Assembly (NCBI RefSeq): GCF_001306455.1
Contig: NZ_LGTQ01000013.1
Coordinates: 186,001 to 250,000, forward strand
Direction: 5' to 3'
Source: Jiulongibacter sediminis
GTDB lineage: Bacteria > Bacteroidota > Bacteroidia > Cytophagales > Spirosomataceae
Length of the DNA: 64,000 nucleotides
The notes beneath the pieces were generated by a model, which made no database searches, was not told where the DNA came from, and worked only from the letters and a program-made list of their open reading frames with translations. The translations under genes were made by a program, and so were the position numbers. The first letter of the stretch is position 1. Each line of letters opens with the position of its first letter. Shown here piece after piece: positions 8,092 to 18,640 of this stretch.

Positions 8092-8375
8092 AGGAAGAAA
8101 TTACAGAGATCGAGTTGTCAGAATTAGAAGAATTCCTTAAAGATCCTGAGGCTGCTCTTGTTGACGTGCGGGAGTCGTGGGAATTTAGAGACTTTAATAT
8201 TGGCGGAATTAACGTTCCGGCTCATTTGCTTAATGAGCATATTCATATTCTTGAGGGCTATAAAAAACTGGTTATTGCATGCTCTAATGGCACGAGAAGC
8301 TCAATCTTAGCCCGGGTATTCAAGAAAAAGCTGCCTGAGGCAGCCATCTATCACTTAAGCGAAGGGGTGTTTTAG
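8088..8375 (+). CDS. Single-domain rhodanese-like sulfurtransferase
   Basis: A compact rhodanese domain of 95 residues. It shows the 'ALVDVRESWEFRDFNIGGINVPAHLL' CDC25-type N-terminal signature and the active-site loop CSNGTRS with Cys65. It can carry persulfide sulfur from a donor to an acceptor, but the partner is unknown. The start overlaps the end of radC by four bases, and its stop overlaps a convergent 39-residue membrane protein gene by four bases. No signal peptide, so cytoplasmic. Confidence 0.85.
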   Translation: MKEEITEIELSELEEFLKDPEAALVDVRESWEFRDFNIGGINVPAHLLNEHIHILEGYKKLVIACSNGTRSSILARVFKKKLPEAAIYHLSEGVF

Positions 8376-8491
8376 AAACCCTTGTAATTGCGATCTTTAT
8401 TAACTAACCATTTGCCAGCTAAAAATGCACCTACAAGTAGAACTACAAAGAATACAATTGGAAGCCAGGTAGGAAACTGATAATTGAACAT
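8372..8491 (-). CDS. Small single-pass membrane protein, 39 residues
   Basis: This short frame starts with MFNYQFPTWLPIVFF and continues with an uninterrupted hydrophobic stretch (VVLLVGAFLAG, one membrane span in all), then a positively charged tail KWLVNKDRNYKGF and a stop. Amphipathic flanks, an aromatic belt and a basic C-terminal tail are typical of real small membrane proteins. It is convergent with the rhodanese gene. A purine-rich AAAAGAAAA lies 7 to 16 bases ahead of the ATG. Function unknown. It is too short for standard length cut-offs and may be missed by gene finders. Confidence 0.6.
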   Translation of the reverse strand: MFNYQFPTWLPIVFFVVLLVGAFLAGKWLVNKDRNYKGF

Positions 8492-8721
8492 TTCGCGTTT
8501 TCTTTTACGTTATTACGGTGGCAAAAATACAAACAAATCAGGAAAAACCGAGTATTTTCTGATTTATGACTTCGATCAGATATTCTGACTGATTTGTATA
8601 TGAATACATATCATTTGTCTATTTAAATCTGGCCTCTATCCATATATAAGAATTGTAATATTTTTAGGTACTACCTTTACTTACAAGAGTTATTTAAGTC
8701 TTTCATCAGCATTATTTTTAT

Positions 8722-9768
8722 ATGAAGCCACTAATTATCATCGGCTCAATTATCGCACTGCTCATTGTAGGCAAAGTGTTTTTTTGGAATTCTTCAGACG
8801 AAGGTCCCCAAATGGGAGGAGCCTCTGGTTCTGGTGGTCCGATGGCTGTTGAGGTATTGCCGGTTCAGATTGACGAGTCTGACCTGATCATTAATTCCTC
8901 AGGTACACTTTCTCCTAATGAAGAGGTGGAGTTAAGGGCAGAGCTTTCCGGACTTTTGGTTGGTCTCAATATCAATGAAGGTTCGTATGTCAATAAAGGG
9001 CAGTTAATCGCTAAAATTAAGGACGATGACTTAAAAGCCCAGTTAAAGCGTGTAAAAATTGAGGAAGAACTGGCTGATCAGATTGAAGCTCGTCAGAAAA
9101 AACTATTGGAGATTGAGGCTATCAGCAAAGAAGAGTACGAGATCTCAGTTAATAATGTAAGAAAACTCAACGCGGATAAGGAGTTGCTGCAGGTTCAGTT
9201 GGCTAAAACTGAGGTTAGAGCACCTTTCTCAGGTCGTATCGGTTTGAAATACATTTCTGAGGGTGCTTACGTAACGCCTACCACAGCCATTGCGACTTTG
9301 GTGCAAACCAATCCATTGAAAATTGATTTCTCGATTCCTGAGAAGTACCTTTCTAAGGTAAGAGTAGGGCAGGATGTTCAATTCAGAATTGATGGTTCTG
9401 AAGATGTCTTTGATTCTAAAATTGTTGCCATCTCTCCAAAAATAGATCAAACGCTAAGAACGCTGCAAATACGTGGGGTAACCAGTAATGCCGTGGGAAA
9501 ATTGCTTCCCGGAATGTTCGTTAACGTTGACCTGGTTCTCGGTAGAGAAGAGTCTGTAAGTATTCCTTCAGAAACCATTATCCCAGTTCTGGAAGGGAAG
9601 AAAGTGTACGTCAAAAAAGACGGAAAAGTGAAAGAAGTAATGATTGAGACCGGCCTGAGAGACTCTAAGGTAGTTCAGGTGACTGAGGGCCTAAATCCGG
9701 GAGATTCATTGATTACTTCGGCTCTGATGACGCTTAAAGAAGGTATGCCTGTAAAAGCTAACCCGTAA
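8722..9768 (+). CDS. RND efflux pump, periplasmic adaptor subunit
   Basis: A membrane fusion protein of the HlyD/AcrA type, 348 residues. An N-terminal membrane anchor or signal (about residues 3-22) is followed by a barrel-sandwich half 'LRAELSGLLVGLNINEGSYVNKGQLIAKI', a short helical hairpin, the second lipoyl half 'VRAPFSGRIGLKYISEGAYV', then beta-barrel and membrane-proximal domains. It links the inner-membrane pump encoded six bases downstream to the TolC-like protein encoded third. The hairpin is short, as in the MexA-like adaptors of Bacteroidota. Substrates are not predictable from sequence. Confidence 0.92.
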   Translation: MKPLIIIGSIIALLIVGKVFFWNSSDEGPQMGGASGSGGPMAVEVLPVQIDESDLIINSSGTLSPNEEVELRAELSGLLVGLNINEGSYVNKGQLIAKIKDDDLKAQLKRVKIEEELADQIEARQKKLLEIEAISKEEYEISVNNVRKLNADKELLQVQLAKTEVRAPFSGRIGLKYISEGAYVTPTTAIATLVQTNPLKIDFSIPEKYLSKVRVGQDVQFRIDGSEDVFDSKIVAISPKIDQTLRTLQIRGVTSNAVGKLLPGMFVNVDLVLGREESVSIPSETIIPVLEGKKVYVKKDGKVKEVMIETGLRDSKVVQVTEGLNPGDSLITSALMTLKEGMPVKANP

Positions 9769-9773
9769 TTCTT

Positions 9774-12700
9774 ATGTCAATATCAACCTTATCCATAAAG
9801 AGGCCCGTTTTGGCCATTGTCATGAACCTGATGATCTTGCTCTTCGGGTTTGTAAGCTTTCAGTTTTTGGGTGTACGCGAGTTCCCATCCGTCGACCCTC
9901 CGGTTGTAACTGTTTCTACGAGTTATCCCGGAGCGAATGCTGATATTATTGAATCTCAGATCACTGAACCGCTTGAAAAGGCTCTGAACAGTGTTGAGGG
10001 AATTAAATCGGTGAGTTCTTCCAGTAACCAGGGTTCAAGCCGTATTACGGTTGAGTTTAAACTTGGGGTAGATATGGAAAGGGCTGCCAATGATGTAAGA
10101 GATAAAGTTTCTCAGGCCGTTCGCCAGTTGCCTAATGATATTGATGGCTTGCCAAACGTACGTAAAGCCGATGCAGATGCAGAATTTATCATGTCGTTTA
10201 CACTTCAAAGTGATAAACGTTCAATGCTTGAAATTTCTGACTTTGCCGAGAATGTAGTTTCTCCGCGATTTGAAACCATAGAGGGGGTTAGTAGCGTGCG
10301 AATCTGGGGTTTCAAAAGATACGCCATGCGTTTATGGATGGATCCGGCAAAAATGGCTTCTCAGGGTATCACTACACAGGATGTTAAAAGAGCTTTAGAC
10401 CGTGAAAATATTGAATTGCCTTCAGGGAAACTTCAGGGGAATAATACCGAGCTCATCGTTAAGACTCGTGGTAAGTTTGAAGATGTTGACGATTTCAATA
10501 ATATGATCGTCAGAAATGAGGGCGAGCAGATTGTCAGGTTCAAGGATATCGGCTTTGCAGAGCTGGGACCTGAAAATGAAGAGACCATTTTGAGATGGAA
10601 TGGCATACCGATGGTGGGTATTGCTATCACGCCTCAGCCGGGCTCTAACTATCTGGATATTGCCGAAGAAGCTCACAAAAGAGCAGATCAGGTAAGAGCA
10701 ATGCTTCCGCCCGATTATAGCATGGAAACCATCCTTGACAATACGGTTTTCATCAAAAACTCGGTAACGGAGGTGGCCGAAACCATCCTGATTGCCATCT
10801 GTCTGGTAGTAATCATTATTTTCTTGTTCTTTCGGGACTGGATAGTGGCGGTTAGACCTTTGATTGATATTCCGGTATCATTAGTCGGAACTTTCTTCGT
10901 GATGTGGCTTTTCGGATTTTCAATCAATGTGCTCACTCTTTTGGCCATAGTCTTAGCCACAGGTTTAGTGGTAGATGATGGAATTGTAGTTACTGAAAAT
11001 ATTTACAAGAAGATTGAAGCAGGGATGCACCCTGTGGAGGCTGCTATTAAGGGGGCCAACGAAATTCTTTTTGCGGTCCTGGCCACTTCAATTACACTGG
11101 CAGCTGTTTTCCTCCCAGTAATTTTTATGGAAGGATTTGTTGGACAGCTATTCCAGGAATTCGGGATTGTACTGGCGACTGCGGTAATTATTTCTGCTTT
11201 CGTTTCATTGACGTTAACGCCTGTTCTAAATGCCTATCTGAATAGGAAGACTTTGAAGAAAACAAAGTTTTGGTTAGCTACTGAGCCCTACTATTCTGCA
11301 TTGGAAACCAATTATAAGAATAGCCTAAGTAATTTTCTTAACAGAAAGGTCATTTCTATTGGTATTCTTGCCATTACGTTGATCATGACATTCCTTATTG
11401 GTCGCGAGCTTGATTCTGAACTTGCTCCTCTGGATGACCGAAGCCAGCTTTCAGTAAGAATGACAGGCCCTGAAGGGGCTTCTTATGAGTATATGGATGC
11501 TTATATGCTTAGTCTATCAAAAATAATGGAAGACTCTGTTGGAGCAGATAAAAACGGTATTCTAACTGTAACATCTCCGGGTTTTGCCGGTTCAGGTAGT
11601 GCAAATTCAGGTTTTGGCAGGGTTTCTTTAAAACCTAAAGAAGAACGTAAATGGAGCCAGCACCAGTGGGCCGGATATCTCAACAAACAATTAAAAGAAA
11701 TACCATACGGAAAAGCTTTTGTTAGTGAGCAGCAAACCATTGCTTTGAACAAAAGAGGGGGATTACCGGTGCAATATGTTATTCAGGCACCTGGTTTTGA
11801 GAAACTGAGAGAATACCTTCCAAAGTTCATGGAAAAAGTAGATCAGGATCCAACTTTTACCATCACAGATGTTGATTTGAAATTCAGTAAGCCGGAGCTG
11901 GCGATTCAGATTGATCGTGAGAAAGCTAAAAGTATGGATGTTGCTGTGGCTGATGTAGCTCAAACGATGCAATTGGCTTTTGCAGGGCAGCGTTTCAGCT
12001 ATTTCAATATGAATGGGCGACAGTATCAGGTGATTGGTCAATTTGACCGCAGAAACAGAAATGAGCCGATTGACCTGAAAAGTATGTATGTTAAAAACAG
12101 TAGGGGAGAGCTGATTCAGCTTGATAATATTGTCAAAACTGAAGAACAGAGTAGTCCGCCCCAGCTATATCACTATGATAGATACATGTCAGCCACCGTT
12201 TCAGCCGATGTAGCCCCTGATAAAACAATTGCAGACGGTATAGAAGCCATGGACGCCATAAAGGCTGAATTGAATGATGAGGCGATTCTGACTTCCCTAA
12301 CTGGTTCATCGCGAGATTTTCAGGAGAGTAGTTCAAACACGTTTTTCTCTTTTGTGCTGGCCCTTTTGTTAGTCTATCTCATTCTGGCAGCTCAGTTTGA
12401 AAGCTTTATTGATCCTTTCATCATCATGATCACTGTTCCGCTGGCTATTGCAGGTGCGGTACTTTCTTTATGGTTGTTTGATCAGACCTTGAATATCTTC
12501 AGCCAAATTGGCATCATCATGTTGGTAGGTCTTGTGACGAAAAACGGTATCCTGATCGTAGAGTTTGCAAATCAGTTACGAGAGGAGGGACTCTCAAAAG
12601 TGGAAGCAGCCCGTCAGGCGGCTACGCTGCGTCTGAGACCAATTTTAATGACAACACTCGCCACTTGTTTGGGTGCTCTGCCAATTGCTTTGGCACTAGG

Positions 12701-12869
12701 TGCGGCAGGCGAGAGCCGGAGATCAATGGGTATTGTGGTCATCGGCGGGCTCTTAATGTCACTTGTGTTAACACTCTATGTGATACCGGCCATGTATATC
12801 TATCTAAGTCGAAAAAAGAATGTGGAACGCCGTCAGGAAATTGAGGAAATGGCAGCTGAATACGCATGA
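9774..12869 (+). CDS. RND efflux pump, inner-membrane transporter (AcrB/HAE1 type)
   Basis: A proton-driven exporter of 1031 residues, with two repeats of a periplasmic porter domain and six membrane helices each. The family motif 'NVLTLLAIVLATGLVVDDGIVVTEN' includes the Asp-Asp pair of TM4 that relays protons. The second repeat has 'IILMVGLVTKNGILIVEFA'-type sequence near residue 920. The N-terminus STLSIKRPVLAIVMNLMILLFG is standard. It overlaps the next gene by ATGA. Together with its neighbours it forms a complete tripartite pump. The presence of DD favours drug or small-molecule efflux over the heavy-metal subgroup, but the substrate is unknown. Confidence 0.95.
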   Translation: MSISTLSIKRPVLAIVMNLMILLFGFVSFQFLGVREFPSVDPPVVTVSTSYPGANADIIESQITEPLEKALNSVEGIKSVSSSSNQGSSRITVEFKLGVDMERAANDVRDKVSQAVRQLPNDIDGLPNVRKADADAEFIMSFTLQSDKRSMLEISDFAENVVSPRFETIEGVSSVRIWGFKRYAMRLWMDPAKMASQGITTQDVKRALDRENIELPSGKLQGNNTELIVKTRGKFEDVDDFNNMIVRNEGEQIVRFKDIGFAELGPENEETILRWNGIPMVGIAITPQPGSNYLDIAEEAHKRADQVRAMLPPDYSMETILDNTVFIKNSVTEVAETILIAICLVVIIIFLFFRDWIVAVRPLIDIPVSLVGTFFVMWLFGFSINVLTLLAIVLATGLVVDDGIVVTENIYKKIEAGMHPVEAAIKGANEILFAVLATSITLAAVFLPVIFMEGFVGQLFQEFGIVLATAVIISAFVSLTLTPVLNAYLNRKTLKKTKFWLATEPYYSALETNYKNSLSNFLNRKVISIGILAITLIMTFLIGRELDSELAPLDDRSQLSVRMTGPEGASYEYMDAYMLSLSKIMEDSVGADKNGILTVTSPGFAGSGSANSGFGRVSLKPKEERKWSQHQWAGYLNKQLKEIPYGKAFVSEQQTIALNKRGGLPVQYVIQAPGFEKLREYLPKFMEKVDQDPTFTITDVDLKFSKPELAIQIDREKAKSMDVAVADVAQTMQLAFAGQRFSYFNMNGRQYQVIGQFDRRNRNEPIDLKSMYVKNSRGELIQLDNIVKTEEQSSPPQLYHYDRYMSATVSADVAPDKTIADGIEAMDAIKAELNDEAILTSLTGSSRDFQESSSNTFFSFVLALLLVYLILAAQFESFIDPFIIMITVPLAIAGAVLSLWLFDQTLNIFSQIGIIMLVGLVTKNGILIVEFANQLREEGLSKVEAARQAATLRLRPILMTTLATCLGALPIALALGAAGESRRSMGIVVIGGLLMSLVLTLYVIPAMYIYLSRKKNVERRQEIEEMAAEYA

Positions 12870-14173
12870 TAAAAATGAAGAAACTAATCCTTTTCTTATC
12901 TCTGAGTGGCTTTTCAATATCGGTTTCATCTCAGGAGATTTTAACTTTAGATCTGGCTATCTCTGAGGCCGTTGAGCGTAATTTCAGCGTAAAAGTTGCC
13001 GAAAAAAGAGTCGAAGCCGCTGAAAACCAGATTTACAAAGGAAATGCCGGAATGAGTCCTCAGCTCGACTGGATTACCAACATTAATGGTAGCGTGAATC
13101 AGGTGAACCAGGTTTTTGTGGATGATCGAAAAATCAATAGACTGGGACAAGGCTTTTCACCGAACACCAACCTTAATTTAAGCTGGACGCTTTATGATGG
13201 TCGGAGAATGCAGGTCATTTATAATCGATTGCAGACACAGGGACAGGAAAGCCTTCTTCAGAAAAAGCTGGTAGTGCAGAATGTTATCTCAAATGTGATG
13301 CAGGTTTATTATGAGATTTTGAGACAGAAGAAATCGGTGGAGTATCTCGGGCAAATCATTAAGTATTATGAAGAACGTCTTAATATCACGGAAGAGCGTT
13401 GGCAGATCGGCCGGGGCTCTAAACTGGACTATCTTCAATCAAAAACAGACCTTACCACACAGCAGGTGGAGTTAGTATCAGCCGAGAATCAGTTGAGAAC
13501 TTCAAAAGTAAGATTAAATAACCTTTTAGGAACTCCCGCTGATAGGAGCTTTGAAGCTGAGTACATTTCTGACGAGGCCCCGATTTACAATCTTAATACC
13601 TTACTTGATCAGGCGAGATCTTCAAACAGAGATTTGCTTCTTTTGAACAAGGGGATTGAGTTAAGTCTTTTGGCAGAGCAGGAGGCTTTTTCCTTTAAAA
13701 AGCCTCGTATCGCTTTAAATTCAGGTTTTGGGTATTCCTTCAATCGAAATAACGCCGGTTTTCTGGCTCTTAACCAAAGTGTGGGATTAACTGCAGGTGT
13801 CAGTGCTGTTTGGAATATTTTCAACGGACATCAAACCCAACGGGATATTCAATTTGCCAGAATCAATACAGAGGTTATTCAAACTCAGAAGCAGGAATTG
13901 CTGAACCAATTGGAAGCTGACCTTACCGCTTCTTATTATCAGTTTGAGGCGGATAGAGAATTGCTGAATCTTGAACAAGCCAACAAAGAAGTGGCCGAGG
14001 AAAACCTTAATATTTCACTGGAAAAGTTTCGTCTGGGAGCTAGTACAATCCTCGAACTGAATGAAGCTCAGCGGAGGTATGACTTATCGCTTAATAGGTT
14101 GGTGAATGCTCAGTACAATCTCCGAATCTCTGAGCTGGAATTGCTCAGAATGAGTGGAACCTTGGTGGAGTAA
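12866..14173 (+). CDS. TolC-family outer membrane efflux protein
   Basis: The outer-membrane channel of the tripartite pump, 435 residues. A signal peptide ends near the SSQ at residue 23. Two OEP repeats of long coiled-coil helices are visible, for example 'LTTQQVELVSAENQLRTSKVRLNNLLG' and 'EENLNISLEKFRLGASTILELNEAQRRYDLSLNRLVNAQYN', each with the conserved G-x-S/L...E/D-Q pattern before an NLL segment. The start ATG overlaps the transporter stop (ATGA); an in-frame ATG three codons later is the alternative. The end is three bases from the convergent pxpA stop, with no clear terminator between. Confidence 0.92.
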   Translation: MIKMKKLILFLSLSGFSISVSSQEILTLDLAISEAVERNFSVKVAEKRVEAAENQIYKGNAGMSPQLDWITNINGSVNQVNQVFVDDRKINRLGQGFSPNTNLNLSWTLYDGRRMQVIYNRLQTQGQESLLQKKLVVQNVISNVMQVYYEILRQKKSVEYLGQIIKYYEERLNITEERWQIGRGSKLDYLQSKTDLTTQQVELVSAENQLRTSKVRLNNLLGTPADRSFEAEYISDEAPIYNLNTLLDQARSSNRDLLLLNKGIELSLLAEQEAFSFKKPRIALNSGFGYSFNRNNAGFLALNQSVGLTAGVSAVWNIFNGHQTQRDIQFARINTEVIQTQKQELLNQLEADLTASYYQFEADRELLNLEQANKEVAEENLNISLEKFRLGASTILELNEAQRRYDLSLNRLVNAQYNLRISELELLRMSGTLVE

Positions 14174-14176
14174 TTG

Positions 14177-14896
14177 TTATCTCAAATTTTGAAGCCTTTG
14201 AGCGATTTCAAGGGCTTTTGAGCCGTCTCCATGAATACAAAAGGTTTTGGCCTTTAGGTCTATTCTGATGTTATTATTACTCATCACATTCCCTTTTTCT
14301 AGAATATCTTTTACCTGATTATAGGCTTTTTCCGGGTCTTCAATTAAGGCTCCTTTTTCAGATCGTGGTGTAAGTGCCCCTTTATCAGTATAGGTTCTGT
14401 CTGCAAAAGCTTCAGGCCAAAAGGGTTGATTCTGATTTTTAGCTACTTTTGCGGTTTGGCTTTTTGGGAGGCCAAAGACAATCCAGTTCGGGTTATATCC
14501 TCGTATTACCTGAAGATAAACTAAAGAAAGCTCAGCGTCTCTGGCCAGTAAATTATACAAAGCTCCATGGGCCTTTATATGGTTAATGATAGCTCCTTCT
14601 TCATCAGACCATTTCAAAAATCTGTCAAATTGTTTTTTTATCAGGTCACTCAGTGAATCTGAAGAAAGGGGGAGTTCCTTTCTTCCAAAGTTCTCTGGAT
14701 CATCAAAACCCGGATGAATACCAATATTGAGTTTTAGCTCAACAGCTTTTGAGATGGTTTGACGAATCAACCGTTCATTACCGGCATGAAAACCGCAAGA
14801 GATATTAATGGAGTCCAGATAAGTCATTAACTCCTGATCCCGTCCGTTTAACCAGGTTTCCTCCACCTCACCCATGTCGCAGTTGAGGTCCACCAT
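14177..14896 (-). CDS. pxpA: 5-oxoprolinase subunit A (LamB/YcsF family)
   Basis: PxpA of the ATP-dependent 5-oxoprolinase complex, which opens pyroglutamate to glutamate. The 239-residue protein begins MVDLNCDMGE, the hallmark of the family, and has 'SCGFHAGNERLIRQTI', 'GIHPGFDDPENFGR', 'HIKAHGALYNLLARD' and the C-terminal 'FCIHGDGSKALEIAQ'. It follows pxpC by three bases in the same operon. Bacteroidota commonly carry pxpBCA; pyroglutamate is a damage product of glutamine and glutamate. Confidence 0.94.
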   Translation of the reverse strand: MVDLNCDMGEVEETWLNGRDQELMTYLDSINISCGFHAGNERLIRQTISKAVELKLNIGIHPGFDDPENFGRKELPLSSDSLSDLIKKQFDRFLKWSDEEGAIINHIKAHGALYNLLARDAELSLVYLQVIRGYNPNWIVFGLPKSQTAKVAKNQNQPFWPEAFADRTYTDKGALTPRSEKGALIEDPEKAYNQVKDILEKGNVMSNNNIRIDLKAKTFCIHGDGSKALEIAQRLQNLR

Positions 14897-14899
14897 AGA

Positions 14900-15859
14900 T
14901 CAGGAGTACAGTTTTACAGAAGCTTTGAATTTCTTGATTTCTTTTTCTTGTTTCAGTACAATCTTTTCTGCTACATCAATGCTTATTTCTCTGAATGTAA
15001 TGTGTTGACCTACAGAAAGTTGAGCTAAAAAAGGAAGATCCGTTGAAATGACATTCCCAATTTTTGGGTAGCCCCCGGTAGTTTGATGATCCGCCATTAG
15101 AATAACCAATTGCCCGTCAGGCAAAAGTTGGATGGTGCCAAAGGCAACAGAAGACGAAATAATCTCGCTTTCACTGTTTCTATTGATACAATCACCCTCC
15201 AATCTGTAACCCATGCGGTCTGAGTGACCAGAAACAATAAAACGCTGGCCAAATATTTTATTCCGGCTATCCTGATCAAGACTATCCAGCTCTGCTCCAC
15301 CAATGATTCTGATTTCCTGCTCGTTTTTGATGTATGGTCTGAGAGCCACATTGACCGTTTTCGGGGCCAACGCTATTTTCTTACTCGCTTCAAAGAGTGT
15401 CCCATTTTTGAGATTAAGGTCAAGGCTCATGCCTTTGATAATCTTCAGACCTCCGAAACCCGCTCTTAAGTTTGTACTTGAAGAGCCTAAAACTTTTGGA
15501 AGTTTAAAACCACCTTTCACCGAGAGGTACGCTCTTTCTCCTTTCTGTTTCTTACCGAAGGTAAGCATATCGCCAGGAGCAGCCGTATGGATTTTCCAAT
15601 TGGCAACAGGTTTCCGGTTCAGGGAAGGAGAAAAATCTGCTCCGCCAATCGAAAAAATAGCGTGCTCCTCAAAAGTAATTGTAGGCGTAGGATAATGAAA
15701 CTCGATAACAGCTTCATTCTCATCATTGCCGAGCAAAATATTGATGAGACGCATCGAAATGTGGTCCATTGCCCCGGTAGGATTTACACCTTTAGCCTGA
15801 TGGCCAAATCTGCCTAAGTCCTGAACGGTGGTCAATATTCCTGACTTTAAAAATATCAA
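14900..15859 (-). CDS. pxpC: 5-oxoprolinase subunit C (biotin-dependent carboxyltransferase-like, AHS2)
   Basis: PxpC of the 5-oxoprolinase complex, 319 residues. The start 'GILTTVQDLGRFGHQAKGVNPTGAMDH' and later 'MGYRLEGDCI' and 'LMADHQTTGGYPKIGNV' are diagnostic of the AHS2 fold. It lies between pxpB (92 bases upstream) and pxpA (3 bases downstream). The larger gap to pxpB is unusual for these genes, which often overlap, but contains no visible gene or hairpin. Confidence 0.93.
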   Translation of the reverse strand: MIFLKSGILTTVQDLGRFGHQAKGVNPTGAMDHISMRLINILLGNDENEAVIEFHYPTPTITFEEHAIFSIGGADFSPSLNRKPVANWKIHTAAPGDMLTFGKKQKGERAYLSVKGGFKLPKVLGSSSTNLRAGFGGLKIIKGMSLDLNLKNGTLFEASKKIALAPKTVNVALRPYIKNEQEIRIIGGAELDSLDQDSRNKIFGQRFIVSGHSDRMGYRLEGDCINRNSESEIISSSVAFGTIQLLPDGQLVILMADHQTTGGYPKIGNVISTDLPFLAQLSVGQHITFREISIDVAEKIVLKQEKEIKKFKASVKLYS

Positions 15860-15951
15860 AATGATCCGGTATTGGTTAGGTCACTCAGTGATATAAACTC
15901 AGGTCAAGGTAGAACGAAAACCCTAGAAAACAAAACTTCACCGATTTGTGA

Positions 15952-16611
15952 TTAAACGGCTTTGAATTTTACATAGTCTCCTGTACTAAGCAGACTAAGT
16001 TTTCGGTCTGATGGGTCAAAAAGCTTTTTGTCGGTATGCCCGATCAACTGCCAGCCCCCGGGGCTTTCTAGAGGATATATGCCAGTTTGAGCACCGGCGA
16101 TACCAACACTGCCTGCGGGTACTTTTAGCCTTGGTTTCTTTTTACGAGGAGTGGCTAGTTTTTGATTTAAACCTCCCATGTAAGCAAATCCAGGTAAAAA
16201 TCCCATCATGTACACCCGGTATTCGGGCTCGGTATGTAGTTTAATGATTTCCTTTTCACTCAGTTTGGAATGCCTACCTACTATCTGAAGGTCTTCGCCC
16301 GAGTATTCTACCGGGATTTCAATTAAGTTTTTCGGTTTATTCCCTGTTTTAAGGCTTTCGAAAGGTATCTCCTGCATTTTGGATTTGACGAATAAAAAAG
16401 GACTCTTATAGCCTTGATTTATCAATTCAACCAAATCATAAAATACAGTTAGTGAGGCATAGGCAGGAACCACCTCTATAAATCCGGGAAAACTATTTTC
16501 TTCAATCCACAGGCAAGATGCAATAACCAGATCATTGATCTCCGGACTTATTTTCTGTTCAAAATAAAGGGTGATAGCGTTTTCAGAAAGTGGATGAATT
16601 CTATAGTTCAT
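15952..16611 (-). CDS. pxpB: 5-oxoprolinase subunit B (AHS1)
   Basis: PxpB of the 5-oxoprolinase complex, 219 residues. Diagnostic segments are '[49 protein letters not shown]' and '[41 protein letters not shown]'. It overlaps the 3' end of the upstream DUF255 gene by 11 bases, so translation is probably coupled. It is the first pxp gene in transcription order (B, C, A). No permease for pyroglutamate, divalent metal or the like is next to the set. Confidence 0.93.
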   Translation of the reverse strand: MNYRIHPLSENAITLYFEQKISPEINDLVIASCLWIEENSFPGFIEVVPAYASLTVFYDLVELINQGYKSPFLFVKSKMQEIPFESLKTGNKPKNLIEIPVEYSGEDLQIVGRHSKLSEKEIIKLHTEPEYRVYMMGFLPGFAYMGGLNQKLATPRKKKPRLKVPAGSVGIAGAQTGIYPLESPGGWQLIGHTDKKLFDPSDRKLSLLSTGDYVKFKAV

Positions 16612-18640
16612 TGATCTGTTCCAGTGCGTCGTTTACATCGGTAACCGGTAATTGGCAGGCTTGGTTCTCGCAAACATAAATATAGGTCTTTCTATCATTC
16701 TTAAACCTTTCCTGAAGTAGTGGTAGGGAAGACCCCTCCTTTGCTCCGCAGAAATAAACTTCTTTTTTGAGCTCTTTGGCTAGTTTTTGCTTTACTTCGA
16801 GATAGTCAGGCCCTGCAATAGCTACTTCAATAACCTGTTTCTGTAACTTTAACCCTACTGACGCCCAGTTGGTCATAAAGCCGGGTTCGGCCATTGTCAT
16901 TTTCTTTACCTTCGCAAACATTGAATCTGCGAGTTCTTTATAATCCTCTTTTGAAAGTAAAACGCCTAAATCAAAAAGAGCATTGGCCAAAATTGAATTA
17001 GATGCCGGAATGACATTGTCATAAACCTCCTTTTTTCGTGCAATTAATTCTTCAGCCTGACTGTCGGTATAATAAAACAAGCCTTCTTCAGGGTCAAAGA
17101 AATTATGCAAAACGTAATCGGCCAGTGAGTCGGCCCTGTGAAGCCACTTTTTTTTAAAAGTCAATTGATAGAGTTCAGTGAAGGCTTTGATTACCGTGGC
17201 GTAATCATCAAGAAAACCGAAGATCTCTGATGGCTTCCCCTCAAATTTCAAATGATTGAGGCATAAGACTCCTTCTTCTGATTCCTGAATAAAGGCGTCA
17301 GCAATAAAATCACCGAGTTCACTGGACATTTGAGTATATTCAGTTCGAAAGGTTACCCGAGCTGCATTTATGAGACCGGAGAGCAAAAGGGCATTCCATG
17401 AACAAATCAGTTTGTTGTCTAGACCGGGTTTGATCCTTTGAGAACGGACAGGTTTGAGTAATTGCCAGGATTCTTCTAATAATTGCCATTCTTCTTCAGA
17501 AGGAAGAGTTTCCAGATGAAGAACGTTATTGCCATGCTCCCAATTTCCATGAAATGAAAACTCATAGAGGTTCGAGAACTTATGCGACTTATCAGCCAGT
17601 ATGGAATCAATTTCTGCTGATTGCCAGATATAATATTTACCTTCTTCTCCCTCAGAATCGGCGTCAAGGGCAGCAAAGTATCCTCCCTCATTACTTTTCA
17701 TTTCTTCCTGAAGCCAATCAATTGATTTCTCAACAGCCCATAAGTAGAGCTTTTGATTTTCTGCTGAGCCTCCATTTTTTTGAAGAAACTCAATCATACC
17801 TGAGTATAGCTCTATCAATTGACCATTATCATACAGCATTTTCTCAAAATGAGGCACTTTCCATTGAGCATCCGTGCTATACCTTGTCCAGCCGCCGGCG
17901 ATATGGTCGAAAATTCCACCCAGTGCAATTCTATTGAGCGTATGCTCCAATTGTAATTGCATTTGAGGGTCTTTCGTATCTTTCAATGCATTTAAGATAA
18001 ACTGCCATACAGAAGGCATCGGGAATTTTGGAGCTCTGTTAAAACCACCATCCTCTGGGTCTAATTGAGCATAAAGATTCTCAAAAATAGCTTCAGTTTC
18101 TTCCGGGTTTAGCCCACCTGATTTTTTTGTGGACAAATCGAAAAGTGGTGTTTTCTGTGACACAGTAGCATTTATGCCCTGAGCAAATTTATCTGCTGAC
18201 TCCTGAAGTTTCTCCCGGTCAGTTTTAAAGGCGTTTTGAATTCCCAGGAGGATATTCTGCCAGTTTTTAGGCGGGAAATACGTGCCCCCATAAAAGGGTT
18301 TGGCATCGGGCATCAAAAAAACATTGAGCGGCCAGCCGCCTCGAATACCCATTGCATGCAAGGCATCCATGTAAATGGAGTCGATATCTGGACGCTCTTC
18401 ACGATCAATTTTAATATTTACAAAATGCTCATTCATTATAGTCGCCAGCTGCTCATTCTCAAAGCATTCATGAGCCATCACATGACACCAGTGACAGGAA
18501 GAATAACCAATGCTGACCAAAATGACCTTGTCCTCATTTCGGGCTTTTTGAAGAGCCTCTTCGCCCCATGGATACCAGTCTACAGGGTTGTTTTCGTGCT
18601 GTTTCAGGTATGGGCTGCTTTGGTATTGAAGTCTATTCAA
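16601..18640 (-). CDS. Thioredoxin-domain protein of the DUF255 / YyaL (SPATA20) family
   Basis: A large cytoplasmic protein of 679 residues. The N-terminal thioredoxin-like DUF255 domain has the motif [14 protein letters not shown] with Cys49 and Cys52, then '[16 protein letters not shown]'. The rest is an (alpha/alpha)6-barrel of the N-acylglucosamine epimerase/glycosidase type. The biochemical role of the family is not settled. The start overlaps the end of the upstream T9SS gene by eight bases and the end overlaps pxpB by 11, so the five minus-strand genes from 20297 to 14177 look like one unit. No export signal. Confidence 0.88.
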   Translation of the reverse strand: MNRLQYQSSPYLKQHENNPVDWYPWGEEALQKARNEDKVILVSIGYSSCHWCHVMAHECFENEQLATIMNEHFVNIKIDREERPDIDSIYMDALHAMGIRGGWPLNVFLMPDAKPFYGGTYFPPKNWQNILLGIQNAFKTDREKLQESADKFAQGINATVSQKTPLFDLSTKKSGGLNPEETEAIFENLYAQLDPEDGGFNRAPKFPMPSVWQFILNALKDTKDPQMQLQLEHTLNRIALGGIFDHIAGGWTRYSTDAQWKVPHFEKMLYDNGQLIELYSGMIEFLQKNGGSAENQKLYLWAVEKSIDWLQEEMKSNEGGYFAALDADSEGEEGKYYIWQSAEIDSILADKSHKFSNLYEFSFHGNWEHGNNVLHLETLPSEEEWQLLEESWQLLKPVRSQRIKPGLDNKLICSWNALLLSGLINAARVTFRTEYTQMSSELGDFIADAFIQESEEGVLCLNHLKFEGKPSEIFGFLDDYATVIKAFTELYQLTFKKKWLHRADSLADYVLHNFFDPEEGLFYYTDSQAEELIARKKEVYDNVIPASNSILANALFDLGVLLSKEDYKELADSMFAKVKKMTMAEPGFMTNWASVGLKLQKQVIEVAIAGPDYLEVKQKLAKELKKEVYFCGAKEGSSLPLLQERFKNDRKTYIYVCENQACQLPVTDVNDALEQINEL

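Noticed and set aside
15303-15695. Open frames on the plus strand opposite pxpC, pxpB and the DUF255 gene (e.g. 15303-15695, 17554-17937, 18236-18649)
   Set aside because: They are antisense to genes with full family motifs, have poor composition and no ribosome site. Treated as shadows.
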